Source of the DNA: Asparagopsis taxiformis
Taxonomy: Eukaryota; Rhodophyta; Florideophyceae; Bonnemaisoniales; Bonnemaisoniaceae
NCBI GenBank assembly: GCA_030407315.1
Contig: JALQPE010003263.1
Span: 184,573 to 248,572, forward strand
Direction: 5' to 3'
DNA: 64,000 nucleotides
Positions 19,171 through 28,919 of this stretch are shown here, piece after piece; the stretch's first letter is position 1, and every line of letters starts with the position of its first letter. The position numbers and the translations under genes are program-made. The notes under the pieces were generated by a model. The model made no database searches. It worked only from the letters and a program-made list of their open reading frames with translations, and was not told the DNA's origin.

Positions 19171-20940
19171 TTAGAAATCGCCATCGAAGCCAGTGAATCC
19201 GGTGATGAGAAAGAGAGGCCAAAACGGTTTTTTCTCAACGTCACTGCACCAGTTCCACGCACTGGTCAATCTGCCATCGATACACGATCCAGCACTAAAC
19301 CAGTCACTAGCACCACTACCGTCGAATGCATGTCTAAAGAAGTCACGAAGAATGAGCTTTCTAGCAGCCTCGACACCGCCGAAAGTTTCATCTATGTACT
19401 TGGCAATATGTGTGTCCTCCTTTGCAACGTCACCTAAACGACGAATACAAGTAGTGAGTGGGCCCAAAATTCGCTGCACCTGCGCATACTTATCGATAAA
19501 TGTCAAGGCATTGGGAACATTATAATCACCGAGATGAACGACAGAGGAGCCAACCCAAGATCCGACACGTCGCTGGACCGTGTTCAAAATGTCATACATA
19601 GCTTGTGAAACACTTGGTGCAGCCTGTACTCTGTTTAAACCTTGCCCCGTATTCCTAAGATGGTATGGGTTGCTGGAGTCGAGCAAATCCTTTTCGGACA
19701 GGTACCACAATTTGTACATTTGGTGGCAAATTTCCCGCCAAAGAGCCAGACTCTGGAAAACGTACCGAAACTGCCGTACGTGGTCGTGCGTTAATCGAGC
19801 GCCCCCGCTGCCGTTTACAATGGCAAGGCTACTCGATCGATCAGCTGGCCGTTCGGGCTTGAAGTATGCGTGCAAATACTTGATCATAGTGTCGCAAGGA
19901 TCTCTTGCACATCGCAGATAGGCGTTGTTATCACCGATGGAGTAGAGGCATCTTCGAATTTCGTCCTCGCCAAGTGTACGACCATTCTTGTAACGTTTGG
20001 CGAGTACAGCAACCGCGCGCTCTTTCTGCTCAATTTCCTTTTGAACCAGTCGTCTTGATTTGCCGTCTGGAATAATTTCTTTGGTGGCAATTTCGAGAAG
20101 AGGGTCATCTAGTAGTTCAATGCCGCCTCGCTGCTCTAGATATGCCGCCACAGTTACCAACGGCTTAACGCACGAAAAGTCGAGCAAACGTGTAATAGTA
20201 TCGGTGACCGAATCTTGTAACATGTGGATGAGTTTTCCGTAAGTGTCTCGGCTTTTCTCAGGATTAGCCACTTTGTGTCGGCGCGCCACCTCGAAGGCTG
20301 TTTGGAAGAAGGGTTCGTTGGCAGCAAAATCGCGGTCAACAAGTAACTGTTGACCACGAGCGTAGTCTGATGCAACAGCCAGGCCAGTAAGAATAGAACA
20401 GAGGTCCCGAATTTGAGCATGTATTCTTTGTCTAGTCTTCATCTGCGAGTAGGTGAGCACATCCACAACATCAGTATACTCGCTGACGTTGAGAGCGGCC
20501 TCAACAAGACGCAGAATCTTTCTCTCGCTAGCCGAAAGACGTAACGGGATGTACTTTGCTCGCTCCTTGAAATTGGAACGATTCTCTTCAGGGGAATAGG
20601 CAGATTGATCTATTGCATCATCAGCATGCTGTGGGTCATTCATAGCGACATCTGGAGGAGGTTTGGTCGGACCCACACGGGAGAGGGCGGGGCCCCTGAT
20701 TTGGTCGAGGACGGCAATGAGCGCGGCTCTAAGAATTTTGGGGTCATTCACAGCAGCCCATTCTTCGGAGGACTTGTCGAGAATTTTGTCAAATGCTTGA
20801 CGAGCGATCTGCTCCTCCTCGGCACGACGAGCAATGGCGTCATGGTCGAGCTCGGAAGAGGGAGGTGGACTAGTTTGGGCACCATCCAAAAGGACAGCGA
20901 GCTCGGCAGCAGCTTCGGCTCGCTCCGCGGCGCGCTTCAT
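19171..20940 (-). CDS. UPF0652/DUF2009 family protein
   Basis: Starting at ATG 20940 the protein has 589 residues. The block NFKERAKYIPLRLSASERK followed by LRLVEAALNVSEYTDVVDV is the hallmark of the UPF0652 (DUF2009) family found in plants, fungi and protists. RRCLYSIGDNNAYLRCARDP and the C-terminal DFFRHAFDGSGASDW are also family-like. The N-terminal ~120 residues are Ala/Glu-rich and probably helical. I know of no established biochemical function for the family. The frame is open upstream to 21030 but without an ATG. It converges on Cgi121 with a 19-bp gap and diverges from the FYVE-EHD gene. Single exon. Confidence 0.85.
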   Translation of the reverse strand: MKRAAERAEAAAELAVLLDGAQTSPPPSSELDHDAIARRAEEEQIARQAFDKILDKSSEEWAAVNDPKILRAALIAVLDQIRGPALSRVGPTKPPPDVAMNDPQHADDAIDQSAYSPEENRSNFKERAKYIPLRLSASERKILRLVEAALNVSEYTDVVDVLTYSQMKTRQRIHAQIRDLCSILTGLAVASDYARGQQLLVDRDFAANEPFFQTAFEVARRHKVANPEKSRDTYGKLIHMLQDSVTDTITRLLDFSCVKPLVTVAAYLEQRGGIELLDDPLLEIATKEIIPDGKSRRLVQKEIEQKERAVAVLAKRYKNGRTLGEDEIRRCLYSIGDNNAYLRCARDPCDTMIKYLHAYFKPERPADRSSSLAIVNGSGGARLTHDHVRQFRYVFQSLALWREICHQMYKLWYLSEKDLLDSSNPYHLRNTGQGLNRVQAAPSVSQAMYDILNTVQRRVGSWVGSSVVHLGDYNVPNALTFIDKYAQVQRILGPLTTCIRRLGDVAKEDTHIAKYIDETFGGVEAARKLILRDFFRHAFDGSGASDWFSAGSCIDGRLTSAWNWCSDVEKKPFWPLFLITGFTGFDGDF

Positions 20941-21331
20941 CGCGGTACATGGGGGGCTCAAGGCGGTCGGATGGTCGGTCGGTCGCAGCGGAGCACAGCG
21001 AGCGAGTATAATTATGACGCTGCGCCACACGACTCGATGCGATGCGGCGTATCGACTTGACCAAATTCCTTGGCTCCTTCCTCCCCTGAATGCCCAACTC
21101 AGTGGGCCAAAATATGTACTGATGTTGCCACGTGTACAAGTTTCATTTGACTTGTCTCCAAACTATTGGTCCATAATTCAGTACTAATCTGAAATATAAT
21201 GCCTTAAAATTTCGTCACGCTGTGATATTTTTTCATTGCTGTCCTGTCACACCGTGATCATTCGATGCAATCCTTCCAACTCGTTCGATTCTCCGCCACC
21301 CTCTCCAGCCTCGCGATCGATCCACCGCATC
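20941..21331. promoter_or_regulatory. Divergent intergenic region, UPF0652 / FYVE-EHD
   Basis: These 391 bases separate two divergent start codons and should contain both promoters. Nothing in it looks coding. No specific element is assigned. Confidence 0.35.
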
Positions 21332-23200
21332 ATGAATCAAACTCATTGCGCCGGCTGCAGCTCGCAATTCACCTTTACCAAAACTAAGCACCCCTGCCGC
21401 TCTTGCGGAGACTCCTTTTGTCATTCTTGCTCCTCTGGAAAGCGCCCAGTACCCGAGAAAGGCTATGCCGAGCCCGTTCGCGTATGCGATGTTTGCCTCT
21501 ACGCTGTGGATCGTCGTGCAAAACTTCTTGGTAAACCCGTCGCCTCACTAAACCTTCCAGCACATGCCTCTTCCTCATCCTATTTTTCGGATCCTTCTAC
21601 CCTGCAACAGCGTGAAGCCCATGCCAGTGCTATGGATACGCTCAAACGAATATACAAGGCTAAGATTCGTCCCCTCGAGCAAGCGTACAAATTTTCCGAG
21701 TTTTACGCCACAGAGCTCACTGATGGTGACTTTGATGCCCGCCCCTTTGTGTTACTCGTAGGCGGCTATTCAGTAGGAAAGACAACTTTCATTCGATACA
21801 TGCTCGAGCGTGACTTCCCCGGCTCTCGAGTCGGCCCCGAGCCCACTACCGATCGCTTTCTTGCCGTCATGGCATCTCGCCCCGGACAAGCAGAGGGTAT
21901 CATGCCTGGTAATGCTGCAGCTGTTGATGTAGACAGGCCATTTTACTCTCTCTCTCGCTTTGGTGTAAGCTTTCTGAGCCGTTTTGAAGTTTCCCAACTC
22001 GCATCCCCTATTCTCGATAACATCAGCTTTGTGGATACTCCTGGTATACTAAGCGGCGAGAAGCAACGAGTAGAGCGCGGCTATTCCTTCGAACATGTTG
22101 TAGAATGGTTTGCAGAACGCGCAGATCGCATTCTGTTGCTGTTTGATGGTAACAAGCTTGATATTTCTGACGAGCTGAAACGTGTAATTGAATGTCTTAA
22201 GTCGCATGATGATAAGATTCGCATTGTACTCAACAAAGCAGACATGGTTGATCCGCAACAACTGATGCGTGTTTACGGCGCACTGATGTGGTCGCTCGGA
22301 AAGGTAATTCGATCTCCGGAGGTGCTTCGAGTATACATCGGCTCGTTCTGGAATAATCCGCTCAATGAGGCAGGATCTTCCAATGAGGCGCTCTTTAAGA
22401 GTGAGCAGTCAGACCTTTTCAATGATTTGCGAACCCTGCCGCAGAACTCGGCCGTTCGAAAGATCAACGAACTCGTTAAGCGCGCACGCCTCGCAAAAGT
22501 TCATGCCCTGTTAGTAAACCATCTTCGGGCCAGTATGCCATACTTATGGGGCCACAAAAAGAAACAAGAAAGACTTGCCTTACGCCTCAAAGATGAGTAT
22601 GTGAAAGTTCAAAAAGCACATGGTCTTGCCATCGGTGATTTTCCATCAATAGAAAAGTTTCGAAGTGGCTTGGAGGCATTCGACCTTTCCGAGTTTCCAA
22701 ATCTCTCTAAACGTCTAGTAGATGTTGCTGAAGGAGCTTTATCGCGAGATATTCCGAAGTTAATGCTAGCCATTGGTGCTAATGCAGAACAAAATGGGAG
22801 AGCAGCACAAGCAGACAGAGATGACGAGAGAGATGGTGGCAATCCTTTCTCTGATCCAAGGGATTCAAGTTTGGAAACAGCAGAAGATTCCGAGAAGTGG
22901 GTAGTGACAGATGCTGCCAAGCGGAAGTGGGACAGTGTTTTCCAGGGGTTGGAACCAACAGGAACACCCCCAATGCTGTCGGGCACTGCAGTGCGTGAAA
23001 TGATGCTAGATAGTGGGCTTCCTGCAGCAGCTCTAAAAAAGATATGGGATCTATCAGATATAGACAATGATGGAATGCTTGATGCGGAGGAGTTTGCGGT
23101 TGCTATGACACTGATTAAACGAGGTCGATCAGATGGAATATCATCAATACCTGACCGACTCCCGGAAGCTTTCGTACCTCCAAGCAAGAGATGGAGTTGA
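21332..23200 (+). CDS. EH-domain (EHD) dynamin-like ATPase with N-terminal FYVE-type zinc finger
   Basis: From ATG 21332 the protein has 622 residues. Residues 6-55 hold eight cysteines in four CxxC pairs (C6/C9, C22/C25, C30/C33, C52/C55), with KHPCRSCGDSFCHSC at the centre and PVRVCDVC at the end: a FYVE-like finger lacking WxxD and the full RRHHCR. The EHD GTPase-fold domain follows with GGYSVGKT (144-151), DTPGIL and NKAD. The C-terminus is an EH domain with one EF-hand loop (DIDNDGMLDAEEF) ending in FVPPSKRWS, as in EHD1-4. EHDs bind ATP, tubulate membranes and act in endocytic recycling; FYVE fingers bind PI3P. The combination would target an EHD to PI3P endosomes. EHDs normally lack a FYVE domain. 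Single exon; no sign of an artefactual join. Confidence 0.9.
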   Translation: MNQTHCAGCSSQFTFTKTKHPCRSCGDSFCHSCSSGKRPVPEKGYAEPVRVCDVCLYAVDRRAKLLGKPVASLNLPAHASSSSYFSDPSTLQQREAHASAMDTLKRIYKAKIRPLEQAYKFSEFYATELTDGDFDARPFVLLVGGYSVGKTTFIRYMLERDFPGSRVGPEPTTDRFLAVMASRPGQAEGIMPGNAAAVDVDRPFYSLSRFGVSFLSRFEVSQLASPILDNISFVDTPGILSGEKQRVERGYSFEHVVEWFAERADRILLLFDGNKLDISDELKRVIECLKSHDDKIRIVLNKADMVDPQQLMRVYGALMWSLGKVIRSPEVLRVYIGSFWNNPLNEAGSSNEALFKSEQSDLFNDLRTLPQNSAVRKINELVKRARLAKVHALLVNHLRASMPYLWGHKKKQERLALRLKDEYVKVQKAHGLAIGDFPSIEKFRSGLEAFDLSEFPNLSKRLVDVAEGALSRDIPKLMLAIGANAEQNGRAAQADRDDERDGGNPFSDPRDSSLETAEDSEKWVVTDAAKRKWDSVFQGLEPTGTPPMLSGTAVREMMLDSGLPAAALKKIWDLSDIDNDGMLDAEEFAVAMTLIKRGRSDGISSIPDRLPEAFVPPSKRWS

Positions 23201-23457
23201 GCTGATCAGTAATGTACATAAGCTTAAAAAATCGTTGACTTCTGGCACCCATCGTATTGAGAACAAGGTGCTCACAAACTACCTCAAAGCTCAACGCTGA
23301 ATGAACTAACGCAGGGGTAAAACAGGTGCTCATGAAATCGTATTTTGATCATTTTTACGCAAACTACTCCTCGTGTACATGGGAGGTTGGAGTGCAGATT
23401 CATCTGAACGATTGATTAGTTTTTCTTCACGCTTGGCAACCCCATTTTCCGCGACAT

Positions 23458-25755
23458 ATGGTATCTGCGATGCTGAGTGCAACCGTTTTCATCTCTAACC
23501 CGCCTCCGCTTCGACAACCCACATTGTTTTCCACTCAAGTCCAAGATTCGTTCTGCTCACAACGTGCAAAACCACGGTGGACTTGCCGAAAGCAGAAACC
23601 ACACAAGGGAAAGGTAAATGGAGACTCTACAGGACGTGGCCGCTCTCGAAAGCGCTCGGCTTTCTATGATGCGATGAAAGTATATTATGACCATTTTGAA
23701 CCATTACTGCAGGCTGAGCTGCAAGCAGAGCACAAAGAGGTCCTGGAGCAGAGACGAGCTAGAAGTGCTCAAGGCGAACGACTAAGCCATGGATATTCTA
23801 TGTTCAATCTCACCGTGACGAAAGAGAATAGATTGTACTCGCAAGAAGTCTTCGCGTTGAAGACCTCCAAAGGTACCGATATACGCACAGATGCTCACAA
23901 GTTTCGAAAGGGTGACCTAGTGTCAATTATTTCAAATGGTGCTGGTGAAGATAGCGCCATCGAAGCAACAGTATTGGCAAAATCTCCTCGTGAGCTGCGA
24001 GTTACAGTTCCATTGGGATCAGACGCTTCCAATGTACTTGAATCATTTTCGAACAGTCAGGAGCAAGTAAGCGTGGACCTTGGAACAAATTCCGTAGCGT
24101 TTGAGAGAGCCCTAGCAGCTCTGTCAGCCATAACAACTCCTGGACCTGACGCATCGGACATGGTCAAGTTTTTGGTCATGTCATTCCGAAAGCAAGGAAT
24201 GGTCCACGGTACCCGGCCATATTTCGATATTTCGAAAAGGAACCACACTGATCAAAGCAAGGGATCGAGGCATGGAGATGAGAGCGTAAAGGATTCTAAA
24301 TGGGCTGATTTTGCGCGAGAAAGTGTTGCAGGTGTGTCACAAGCAGAGATAAACAAAGAAATCTCGTATATAAATGGTTTAAACAATAGTCAGAAGGATG
24401 CAATTAGAGCAGCAGCTCGTCGTAGGTTGACTCTAATCCAGGGGCCCCCTGGGACGGGTAAAACTCTAACGACAGCATACCTTATATCCACAGCAGTTCG
24501 GCTTGGACTAGGTCCAATTTTGGCATGTGCAGCAAGCAATATAGCTGCTGATAATTTGATGCAGAAGGTGCTCGATGTAACATCAAGCTTAAATGTTGTT
24601 CGAGTTGGTCGTGTAGCAGCGATTGATGAGAAGCTATGGAAAAACTCTTTAGACTGCATCCTAGAGAAAATTGGTCCAGTGAAATCTGCTCGAACTGCTC
24701 TCGCCAAAAACGAGATTAGCGTGAAAAAACTCATGGAAGTTGAGAAGACGGCAATCCATACTATACTTGAGAAGGCAGATGTTGTCGTCAGCACTTGCAT
24801 GGGAAGTGGTCGCGATGATCTGAGCGATCTTAAATTTCCGCTTATAACTGTCGATGAAGCTACGCAAGCCACAGAGACGGACATTCTCATCCCCATGGCA
24901 ATTAAGGAAGGCAAGCAAGTTCAACAGGTTGTTCTCGTAGGCGATCAATGCCAGCTTCCTCCAACTGTTCTGAGTCGTACAGATGGTGACGGTCTTGGAA
25001 GGAGTCTGTTTCTGAGATTGTGGGAGGAGAGAATCGACTGCAAGCTGCTCGACACACAATATCGAATGCATCCCCAAATATCCAAGTTTCCATCGATTCA
25101 TTTTTATTCGAAACGTCTGCAAGATGGAGTGTCTCCAAATGGCAGACCTCTTCCTAGTGTTTTCAATAACCCGACATTTATACTTGATGGACGAGCACGG
25201 TCTGTACTAATTCATGTATCAGAAGGAGAAGAGTCTAAGGATTCTTCTTTGTATGAAGGTGGGGGAATTGGAACTTCATTTTTCAATCCAGAAGAAGCAA
25301 AAGTGGTGCTACATGTTTGCGAGCTGCTCACAGTTGGAGATCAAACGTCAACGGGGTTTTCTGCCGAACAAATCGGGATAATTTCCCCATATGCAGGACA
25401 GGTGCGAATGATTGGCAAACTGGTAGCACAAGCAAAGCGTTTGAAATCGGTGGAAGTGTCTACCGTTGACGGTTTTCAGGGACGTGAGAATGACGTCATT
25501 GTAGTCTCCTCGGTCAGGAGCAACAGCTCAGGAAAAGTCGGATTTCTTGAAGATTGGCGGAGGTTAAACGTTGCTATAACCAGAGCACGCAAATTGCTAA
25601 TTGTGGTGGGAGACATGGACACTTTGCGGAACGATCCACACTGGGGAGCTTGGACCAACTGGGTAAAACGATACGGAGTTGTTATTGCTGCCGAAAAGCT
25701 TCAGCGTTCTTTTATTAGTGAAACCGTTGTTGAACAGGGGAAAAATTATGGGTAG
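23458..25755 (+). CDS. SF1B helicase, SMUBP2/IGHMBP2-like, probably organelle-targeted
   Basis: The 765-residue protein has the full Upf1-like SF1B set: Walker A GPPGTGKTLTT near residue 330, DEATQATETD (motif II), VGDQCQLPPTV (motif III), LDTQYRMHPQISKFPS (motif IV), TVDGFQGRENDVIVVSSVRS (motif V) and RRLNVAITRARKLLIVVGD (motif VI). A beta-barrel 1B-like region precedes the helicase core. The order and spacing match IGHMBP2/SMUBP2 and its plant relatives rather than Upf1, which has an N-terminal CH domain absent here. The leader (MVSAMLSATVFISNPPPLRQ) has an early Phe and is followed by a basic stretch, consistent with plastid import, which is inferred. The substrate (RNA or DNA) is not determinable. 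Single exon. Confidence 0.88.
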   Translation: MVSAMLSATVFISNPPPLRQPTLFSTQVQDSFCSQRAKPRWTCRKQKPHKGKVNGDSTGRGRSRKRSAFYDAMKVYYDHFEPLLQAELQAEHKEVLEQRRARSAQGERLSHGYSMFNLTVTKENRLYSQEVFALKTSKGTDIRTDAHKFRKGDLVSIISNGAGEDSAIEATVLAKSPRELRVTVPLGSDASNVLESFSNSQEQVSVDLGTNSVAFERALAALSAITTPGPDASDMVKFLVMSFRKQGMVHGTRPYFDISKRNHTDQSKGSRHGDESVKDSKWADFARESVAGVSQAEINKEISYINGLNNSQKDAIRAAARRRLTLIQGPPGTGKTLTTAYLISTAVRLGLGPILACAASNIAADNLMQKVLDVTSSLNVVRVGRVAAIDEKLWKNSLDCILEKIGPVKSARTALAKNEISVKKLMEVEKTAIHTILEKADVVVSTCMGSGRDDLSDLKFPLITVDEATQATETDILIPMAIKEGKQVQQVVLVGDQCQLPPTVLSRTDGDGLGRSLFLRLWEERIDCKLLDTQYRMHPQISKFPSIHFYSKRLQDGVSPNGRPLPSVFNNPTFILDGRARSVLIHVSEGEESKDSSLYEGGGIGTSFFNPEEAKVVLHVCELLTVGDQTSTGFSAEQIGIISPYAGQVRMIGKLVAQAKRLKSVEVSTVDGFQGRENDVIVVSSVRSNSSGKVGFLEDWRRLNVAITRARKLLIVVGDMDTLRNDPHWGAWTNWVKRYGVVIAAEKLQRSFISETVVEQGKNYG

Positions 25756-26243
25756 TATAGAAGGGCTGGAGAAATGTGATACACCTTGTCGGAGTACAGT
25801 TGTTAAACTTTTCAAACAGTTTTGTCGGGGTTTCTATGGGAAATCCCGAAGTTACGCAAAACGTTGGTTTCTCTCACATCTTGATGTAGATACATCTCCT
25901 GCAACTCTGGCATCAATAACCTCTGAAGGAATTACGGTAAACACAAGACACGCACCAATTTTCGGAGTTGTAGTGTTTCTAACAGTTCTCAATAATGATT
26001 CCTCCTTCATTCAGTCCACCCACCAAGCGAACCGTGCGTCATAGCTTTGACAAGTTTTCAGCCAAGTTCGCGAAAGCCAATTTCATCAGCATAATCCACA
26101 AACGCGTAGTCTCACTAAAATACCTGCCTGTCGTGAACGGAGTCAACTATTCTCACTTTACAGCAATCGAGGGAACGAAACTTTGCGACTGTCGCAAATG
26201 CATCTATTTGACGCCAACCATCAGCAAAGAGATATCATGCATG
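25756..26243. other. Intergenic region, convergent genes
   Basis: This 488-base stretch lies between the helicase and uL15m stops. Short plus-strand ORFs overlap it and the uL15m antisense, but none has a recognisable domain. Nothing else seen. Confidence 0.35.
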
Positions 26244-27068
26244 TCAAAGCATCAACTTGGAGGCACGTTTATGGATGATTCGTTTCCAGCCCTCCTCCAG
26301 CATTCTGACATCTTCCTCGCTCTCAAGCGGACGTATCGGAAGTCCATCCTCACTCCTCTCTGGGTATCTATGTTCAAATTTGGGCGGTGGTCGTGCCCAT
26401 CTGGGTAGTCGCACGCCCCTCTCATGCCACTTATGGGGTTTGATCAACGCGCGCAAGCCGAGCGTATTGTACCAAGCCAGTGTGACCTTACCGCCAGCGC
26501 GCAGGACGTCGAGAGCGGCTTCTGGGCAAGTTTCCGTGACTTGGAGATGAACGTCGGATGAGAAATGTCCGCCCCTGACCAGACGCACGCCGTCCTTGAC
26601 TTTCTTCATCAAGCCACTGCGGACGAGATCGGCGATGGTAATTGTTTTGGTGACGTCCAGACGTCCGAGGTCGATCAAGCGCTGTATGCGTCCGAGCGAA
26701 ACGGGATGGAGATGGCGGGCGAATGGATCATAGTAATTTCGTTTGGGAACACGTTTCTGCAACGGGGTTTGACCACCCTCGAAGCCTAATCGGATCGAGT
26801 TTCGCGCCTTCTGCCCTTTTTGGCCGCGTCCAGACGTCTTTCCGCACCCGGAACCTCTGCCTCGACCGACGCGCACCTCGGGCTTGCGCGCGCCGTCGTT
26901 GTCGCGGATGTTGTTGAGCACGAGTGGGCCGGTTGGGTATTGGCTTTGCGGGTTTACGATACGCACGCCTGGATGATTCGGAACTGGATTGCCGCGAAGG
27001 TGCGCGGCATAATGACGGATGTGGATGGCGGCGCGCGTGATTGTCGGAGTAAGAGCCAGTGATCGCAT
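26244..27068 (-). CDS. MRPL15: Mitochondrial ribosomal protein uL15m
   Basis: The 274-residue protein carries the uL15 signature region. The glycine-rich block GRGRGSGCGKTSGRGQKGQKAR is at about residues 68-90 and is followed by FEGGQTPLQKRVPKR. NYYDPFARHLHPVSLGRIQ and the C-terminal extension are typical of mitochondrial rather than plastid or cytosolic L15 (bacterial L15 is ~145 residues). The leader (MRSLALTPTITRAAIHIRHY) is basic and lacks acidic residues, as in mitochondrial presequences. uL15 sits near the central protuberance of the large subunit. Single exon starting at an ATG at the end of the frame. Confidence 0.93.
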   Translation of the reverse strand: MRSLALTPTITRAAIHIRHYAAHLRGNPVPNHPGVRIVNPQSQYPTGPLVLNNIRDNDGARKPEVRVGRGRGSGCGKTSGRGQKGQKARNSIRLGFEGGQTPLQKRVPKRNYYDPFARHLHPVSLGRIQRLIDLGRLDVTKTITIADLVRSGLMKKVKDGVRLVRGGHFSSDVHLQVTETCPEAALDVLRAGGKVTLAWYNTLGLRALIKPHKWHERGVRLPRWARPPPKFEHRYPERSEDGLPIRPLESEEDVRMLEEGWKRIIHKRASKLML

Positions 27069-27343
27069 CGTTCGGGGGAAGGGAGTTGGATGGATCGTCC
27101 GTCGCGCACTATGATCCGATCTGACAGGTACTGTAGTGTATAGAAATTGGGCGTAAATTAAAAATTTAATTGCTATGTACAGCGATGAACGTGATGTTGC
27201 GTAGCATCAAACCGAAACTTGGTCTGTGCGCGACAAATTAATTCGTCTTCCTCTTCCGTCGTTTACATCTGCAATGGCTCTACCATACATATGTGCAAAA
27301 GTAGCTTTGATAGGTCGTTCACATCCTAACCTCTATGTATAAT

Positions 27344-28174
27344 TCATTCTACAGGTCTCCACACAACAGTTTCCAGCAATACGCTCTCAACAACGCCATC
27401 AAAGTAGACGAGCACTGCTCGATTCCCCGGATCCTCTGAACAAATATGCGCCGAGCGCCAGACTTGAGCTCTCGGACAGAACACTTCGATCTGACATCCA
27501 ACCATCTCTTCAATCTCTCTTCTAGTCTTATCAGCACACTTCTGCTGTCCTCGCACACATTCCCCTTCAACTTCAGAAGACTGCAGCTTTGTCAAAGTCC
27601 CGGCGAGAGCTTCCAAACTTTCATATTCAAGAATTGTGTCTGAACACAGGCCAGGTTCATCATGTCGCTCGAGCTCAACCGTCGTTTGCAATTCAACAGC
27701 ATCCATCATGGCCGACGTTGGTTCTCGCTTACTGCAATACGGCGAGCTTATCCCTGGTTCTTCCAGAGCTTTTGATAAATACGCCATTCTCGATTTCAAA
27801 GTCGGACTGTCCACGCACGGTAATTCCGAAACTGTGAGATCGTCTGGCGCATCTGCAACTTCATTCATTTCATTCACCACTGGATCTGTGTGTGTGCCAC
27901 TGTCTCTGCATATCGCCTCCACTTGTGAGTAGATCTTGCGCATCGACGTTGCTAGAACACGGGTTGCGCTTGGTTTGGACGCCGCAAGACTACAAGTTTT
28001 ATAAATCAGTTCCGAAACGTCTGGTGGAAGATGTGAGACGCCGTATATATTCTTTCCAGCCGTTTGTTTCCTTTCATCGGAAAGACGATCGAGCGCACCG
28101 AAATCAAAGCCGGTCTTATTCTTCATATCAGCGCGGCAAAGGATGATGAAGTGAGAAGTGAATGTGTGTTTCAT
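27344..28174 (-). CDS. Hypothetical protein with a C-terminal Tudor-like segment
   Basis: The 276-residue protein is not recognised as a whole. Its last ~50 residues (IEVFCPRAQVWRSAHI, then VLVYFDGVVESVLLETVVWRP) have the strand pattern of Tudor/Agenet-type barrels: basic or aromatic, W, then VxYxDG-x-E-x-V-x-L. Such barrels often read methylated lysine or arginine, or RNA. The middle part is acidic and low complexity. The start at 28174 could also be the Met at residue 17. Single exon. The domain assignment is an inference from pattern alone, and function is unknown. Confidence 0.55.
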   Translation of the reverse strand: MKHTFTSHFIILCRADMKNKTGFDFGALDRLSDERKQTAGKNIYGVSHLPPDVSELIYKTCSLAASKPSATRVLATSMRKIYSQVEAICRDSGTHTDPVVNEMNEVADAPDDLTVSELPCVDSPTLKSRMAYLSKALEEPGISSPYCSKREPTSAMMDAVELQTTVELERHDEPGLCSDTILEYESLEALAGTLTKLQSSEVEGECVRGQQKCADKTRREIEEMVGCQIEVFCPRAQVWRSAHICSEDPGNRAVLVYFDGVVESVLLETVVWRPVE

Positions 28175-28290
28175 TGCGAGATGGTCCGCAAGTAGCGCTT
28201 CTTATACAACATGTGCTGGATGCGGTGCAGCATGGTAGTTGGTTGCGTGTAGTATAACGGAACATATGTGAACGGGATCAATTAGAACAA

Positions 28291-28683
28291 CTATGCTTCA
28301 CTTCGATCTTTAGCAGCAGAAGCTGCTGTTGCGATTTTCTGAAAATCAGTGTCTGCGTTTGTCTTCTCCACAAGTGCACGTTGCAATAATTGGTCCGCGG
28401 TTTGACCGTTTTCATCGTTAACACGCATCTTGTCCATTTCTGTTACATGAAGCATGTTGCGCTCCTCCATGCCTCTTTCAACCTTTGCGAGAGCCACGAT
28501 GATCATTTCATAGTCTTTTTGGGCGCTGGCAAGTTCGTACGGTGTGTGTAGGGCACCCTCAATGTTTCGCAGAAAATCCTCGATGAGCTTCTCCAGATCA
28601 GCAATAGATCGAATGCTCACCGATGAAATCGGTTGCGGCTTGGGCAGCGGAGGCTGCGGCTGTTCAGGCTGCGAGTTACGCAT
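28291..28683 (-). CDS. Small coiled-coil protein of unknown function
   Basis: From the first ATG (28683) the protein has 130 residues. It begins with a Pro/Gln-rich segment (PEQPQPPLPKPQP), followed by predicted helical segments (IADLEKLIEDFLRNIEGAL, then DYEMIIVALAKVERGMEERN) and an Ala-rich tail. Size and layout recall small helical subunits such as those of the Mediator complex, but I cannot match it to a specific one. The frame is open further upstream without an ATG, so an unseen upstream exon is possible. It diverges from the YbaB gene. Confidence 0.5.
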   Translation of the reverse strand: MRNSQPEQPQPPLPKPQPISSVSIRSIADLEKLIEDFLRNIEGALHTPYELASAQKDYEMIIVALAKVERGMEERNMLHVTEMDKMRVNDENGQTADQLLQRALVEKTNADTDFQKIATAASAAKDRSEA

Positions 28684-28919
28684 TTCGGTGGATGACGTAG
28701 CAGCGCTGTACTCAGTGAAGCGGGAGCAAGAGGCCAAGTTTGGGCAGCTAATATAATTTGAAAATTGCCAAACAAAAATCTAACATAAATCACCGCCGTT
28801 CTGGAGATCGACCACCAATCATAAACTTGTTTGATTCTTCTCGCTCTCGCACGCGCTGAGCTCCCCTAGCATTCTATATTGGTCGTCTTCGTTGTTCAGA
28901 TTCCGAGATCGCAGCAACC

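Noticed and set aside
25995..26408. 137-codon plus-strand ORF starting with ATG
   Set aside because: Its second half is antisense to uL15m and no family similarity is seen.
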